From Rhodobacterales bacterium (lineage in GTDB: Bacteria > Pseudomonadota > Alphaproteobacteria > Rhodobacterales > Rhodobacteraceae): 64,000 nt of DNA. The stretch covers positions 27,738 to 91,737 of the forward strand of contig JAPLPE010000018.1 of the NCBI GenBank assembly GCA_026400355.1, in the 5' to 3' direction. This document shows, piece by piece, positions 62,413 through 64,000 of the stretch (the stretch's first letter is position 1; each line of letters starts with the position of its first letter). The position numbers and the translations under genes were made by a program. The notes below the pieces were generated by a model, which did no database searches, was not told the DNA's origin, and was given only the letters and a program-made list of their open reading frames with translations.

Positions 62413-62862
62413 ATGATGACCCAGACCGATGACGTGATCGCGGATGTGCTGCGCCGGACCCGGCGGATTGCCGTCGTGGGGCTGTCGGCCAATGAGGAAC
62501 GGCCAAGCCACGGCGTGACGCGGTTCCTTGTGCGGCAAGGCTATGACGTGGTGGGCGTGAATCCGAGGCTGGGCGGGCAGGTGGTGGCGGGCGTCCCCGT
62601 CTTTGCGACCCTTGCCGAGATCCCGCATGACGTGGACATGGTCGACGTGTTCCGCATCCCGGCCCAGGTCCCCCCCGTGTTGGACGAGGCTCTGGCCCGC
62701 TTCCCGAATCTGCCCACGCTCTGGCTCCAGCTTGGCATCACGCACCCCGAGGCCGAGGCCAAGGCGGCAGCGCAGGGGGTCACGGTTATCTCGAACCGCT
62801 GCCCCGCGATCGAGGCGCCGCGATTGCGGGGTATGGGGCTGGATGTGGCGCCGGTCGGCTAA
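62413..62862 (+). CDS. CoA-binding protein
   Basis: The 149-residue protein has the CoA-binding Rossmann fold: RRIAVVGLSANEERPSHGVT, VNPRLGGQVVAGVPVFATLA and MVDVFRIPAQVP, then LWLQLGITHPEAEAKAAAQG. It belongs to the small YccU-type group, role unknown. Start 62413 (or the ATG at 62416) follows 24 bases behind a terminator, so the gene has its own promoter. Confidence 0.87.
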   Translation: MMTQTDDVIADVLRRTRRIAVVGLSANEERPSHGVTRFLVRQGYDVVGVNPRLGGQVVAGVPVFATLAEIPHDVDMVDVFRIPAQVPPVLDEALARFPNLPTLWLQLGITHPEAEAKAAAQGVTVISNRCPAIEAPRLRGMGLDVAPVG

Positions 62863-63207
62863 GGGCCATGGTCGGACGGAGCGTTTCCGTGCGCACGGTG
62901 CCAGCAAGAACGAAGGTCGGCTAGCTGGACAAAGTGCACCTTCGCAGTCGTTGCGTGGCTTTCGCTCGCAGTTGCAGCGTGGTGGCGGAAAGCTGCAACT
63001 CATGAAAGGGGCGAAGCTTTCCATGAATGCTACAAAGCCCGCATTGCAATCAGCCATGCCAGGTTTTAGCAGAAGGAACAAACCATATACACTCGGCTCG
63101 CCTGGGACCTACAACGGATCAGAAGCATCCCAGGAAACTCATCGCAGCAAGCACATAATCTGCTCCTGATTGTTGGATTGCGCATTGCATGTTTATGTCA
63201 CTTGAGC
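62863..63207. other. Intergenic stretch without a gene
   Basis: I see no gene or clear repeat here; coding character is absent in all frames. It borders the IS5 relic at its right edge. Confidence 0.4.
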
Positions 63208-63584
63208 GGCGTTGTTGTGTAACTCAGGCCTGAGGCGTGAGAGCCCTTTTCCCCTCGAGCAACATGCCACACGAATGATCTCGGGCGTTCCGAGGGCCGA
63301 GAAGCGTTTCATGAGTGCGATGCGGATCTGGATTTCGGCGGTCTATCTTTCGGGGTATATTGCCATGATGCGTTCGCCGAAGGCTTTGAGGCAGTGCATC
63401 TTCGCCTCGATGCGGCTTCGGATGTCCAGCCAGATCAACAGCGACCCGCGCTTGCGCAGCGAAGCCGTGTAGCTGGACCAGTTCCTCGTGCGGTAGCGGA
63501 TAGGTAGCGGCTTGCTCATAGGTCCTGTCTAACCGGATGGATTCACAATGTGAATCCATCCGGTCAGAGTTGTGCAACAACGCC
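63208..63584 (-). mobile_element. Short IS5-family relic with both ends (deletion derivative)
   Basis: The ends GGCGTTGTTG.GTAACTC and (inverted) GGCGTTGTTGCACAACTC bound 377 bases. The minus frame reads SRIEAKMHCLKAFGERIMA, then a stop, then TAEIQIRIALMKRFSALGTP and CCSRGKGLSRLRPELHNNA, the same transposase C-terminus as at 23.3-23.7 kb. Only the last ~80 residues remain, so it could only move with a helper. Confidence 0.8.
63533..63563. repeat. 31-bp perfect palindrome
   Basis: CCGGATGGATTCACA and TGTGAATCCATCCGG are separated by one base. It lies inside the right end of the IS5 relic and would form a tight hairpin or be a transposase-binding or protective structure. Confidence 0.75.
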
Positions 63585-63881
63585 GGGTGTTTGGGCTCAG
63601 ATCAGCGGTCGCAAGGAATGGCTGCAGCCCCACCGGGGAACGAGCGGACACGACCAATCCAGTGGTCGATTTCCCAGAGATTTTGTGCGGATGGCCAATA
63701 CATGAGGCGGCGTCACAAAGCAGTCGCGTGTCCTGTCGCCTGTCGACGGTTTGGCCAATGTAGTCATGGTGGCCTCGGCAATTCACCCGGTCACGTAGAG
63801 CGCGTCGCCAGTGTTCCGGTTGAGGATTCCAAAGTTGAGAGGATCGTGATTCTGTGATCCTGCCAGATATGGAGGGGTCTG

Positions 63882-64000
63882 AATGGGCAAGCCACATCTT
63901 ATAGAGCTTCGTAGCCGGGTCATCGCGTTTGTCGAGGAAGGGAACGGGCACCGCGAGGCGGCGCGTCACTTTCGGGTTTCGCCGCGGTTCGTGAACGACA
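63882..64000 (+). CDS. IS630-family transposase, 5' part only
   Basis: A frame starting ATG 63882 reads MGKPHLIELRSRVIAFVEEG and NGHREAARHFRVSPRFVND before the window ends. This is the N-terminal helix-turn-helix of IS630-type transposases. The ribosome binding site GGAGGGG lies eight bases upstream. 63585-63881 before it holds no recognised gene. Confidence 0.85.

Noticed and set aside
63529..63969. 146-residue minus-strand frame at the right end
   Set aside because: It runs through the IS5 end and opposite the IS630 start; most likely a shadow or an IS-associated frame without independent support.
1..64000. CRISPR arrays and rRNA genes
   Set aside because: No regularly spaced direct repeats with unique spacers and no rRNA sequence were seen.

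Overview
The window is a GC-rich alphaproteobacterial chromosome segment, most likely from the Rhodobacterales (Rhodobacter/Tabrizicola/Gemmobacter-like). The signs are a smoEFGK-polS-mtlK polyol operon, an FnrL-type box, a Mur-sitABCD manganese locus, a ureDAB block, DUF1178/DUF3572/DUF983 genes and many translationally coupled gene pairs.

Bases 1-12,450 are an accessory region. It holds an N-terminally cut type ISP-like DNA methyltransferase with a partial downstream partner, a tyrosine integrase with three very small neighbour genes, a GIY-YIG-like protein, a HEPN-like protein, a broken replication-type gene, an outer-membrane protein behind a perfect FNR-type box and an S10 serine carboxypeptidase. 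Three copies of an unrecognised repeat (A 3.1-3.6 kb, B 8.2-8.4 kb inverted, C 11.9-12.4 kb) punctuate it, and copy A ends inside the reading frame of the methyltransferase.

12.5-22.8 kb (minus strand) is a polyol catabolic cluster: HAD phosphatase, SorC-type regulator, a TAT-exported spermidine-dehydrogenase-like flavoprotein, then the sorbitol/mannitol ABC transporter and two dehydrogenases. 22.8-25.1 kb carries an IS5-family relic, a small secreted protein and an FkbM methyltransferase. 25.3-27.6 kb is one large beta-helix (pectate-lyase-like) protein. 27.8-29.3 kb is ureDAB with no ureC after it.

29.3-38.9 kb holds housekeeping and stress genes: XRE regulator, fatty acid desaturase, EamA exporter, NUDIX, DUF983, a cluster of EF-hand protein, ECF sigma factor, anti-sigma-like protein and periplasmic sensor, a PleD-like diguanylate cyclase and an HAD phosphatase. 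39-41.7 kb is again patchy (IS5 deletion derivative, TetR/DUF2141 pair, small hypotheticals). 41.8-49.4 kb is core: lysC, SDR, DUF1178, glutathione peroxidase, histone-deacetylase-like amidohydrolase, PCMT, TolC and a PopZ-like protein. 49.4-53.4 kb is Mur with sitABCD.

53.4-58.2 kb pairs a polar amino acid ABC transporter with a divergent ThDP decarboxylase and a dimethylarginine dimethylaminohydrolase; this is probably an arginine/methylarginine utilisation locus and is the most interesting metabolic system here. 58.2-61.7 kb has a serine resolvase behind an array of TGAGAC half-sites, tRNA-Met(CAT), a frameshifted glycosyltransferase, tRNA-Tyr(GTA) and rlmB. The window closes with a YHS protein, a CoA-binding protein, a 377-bp internally deleted IS5 element with both ends, and the start of an IS630 transposase.
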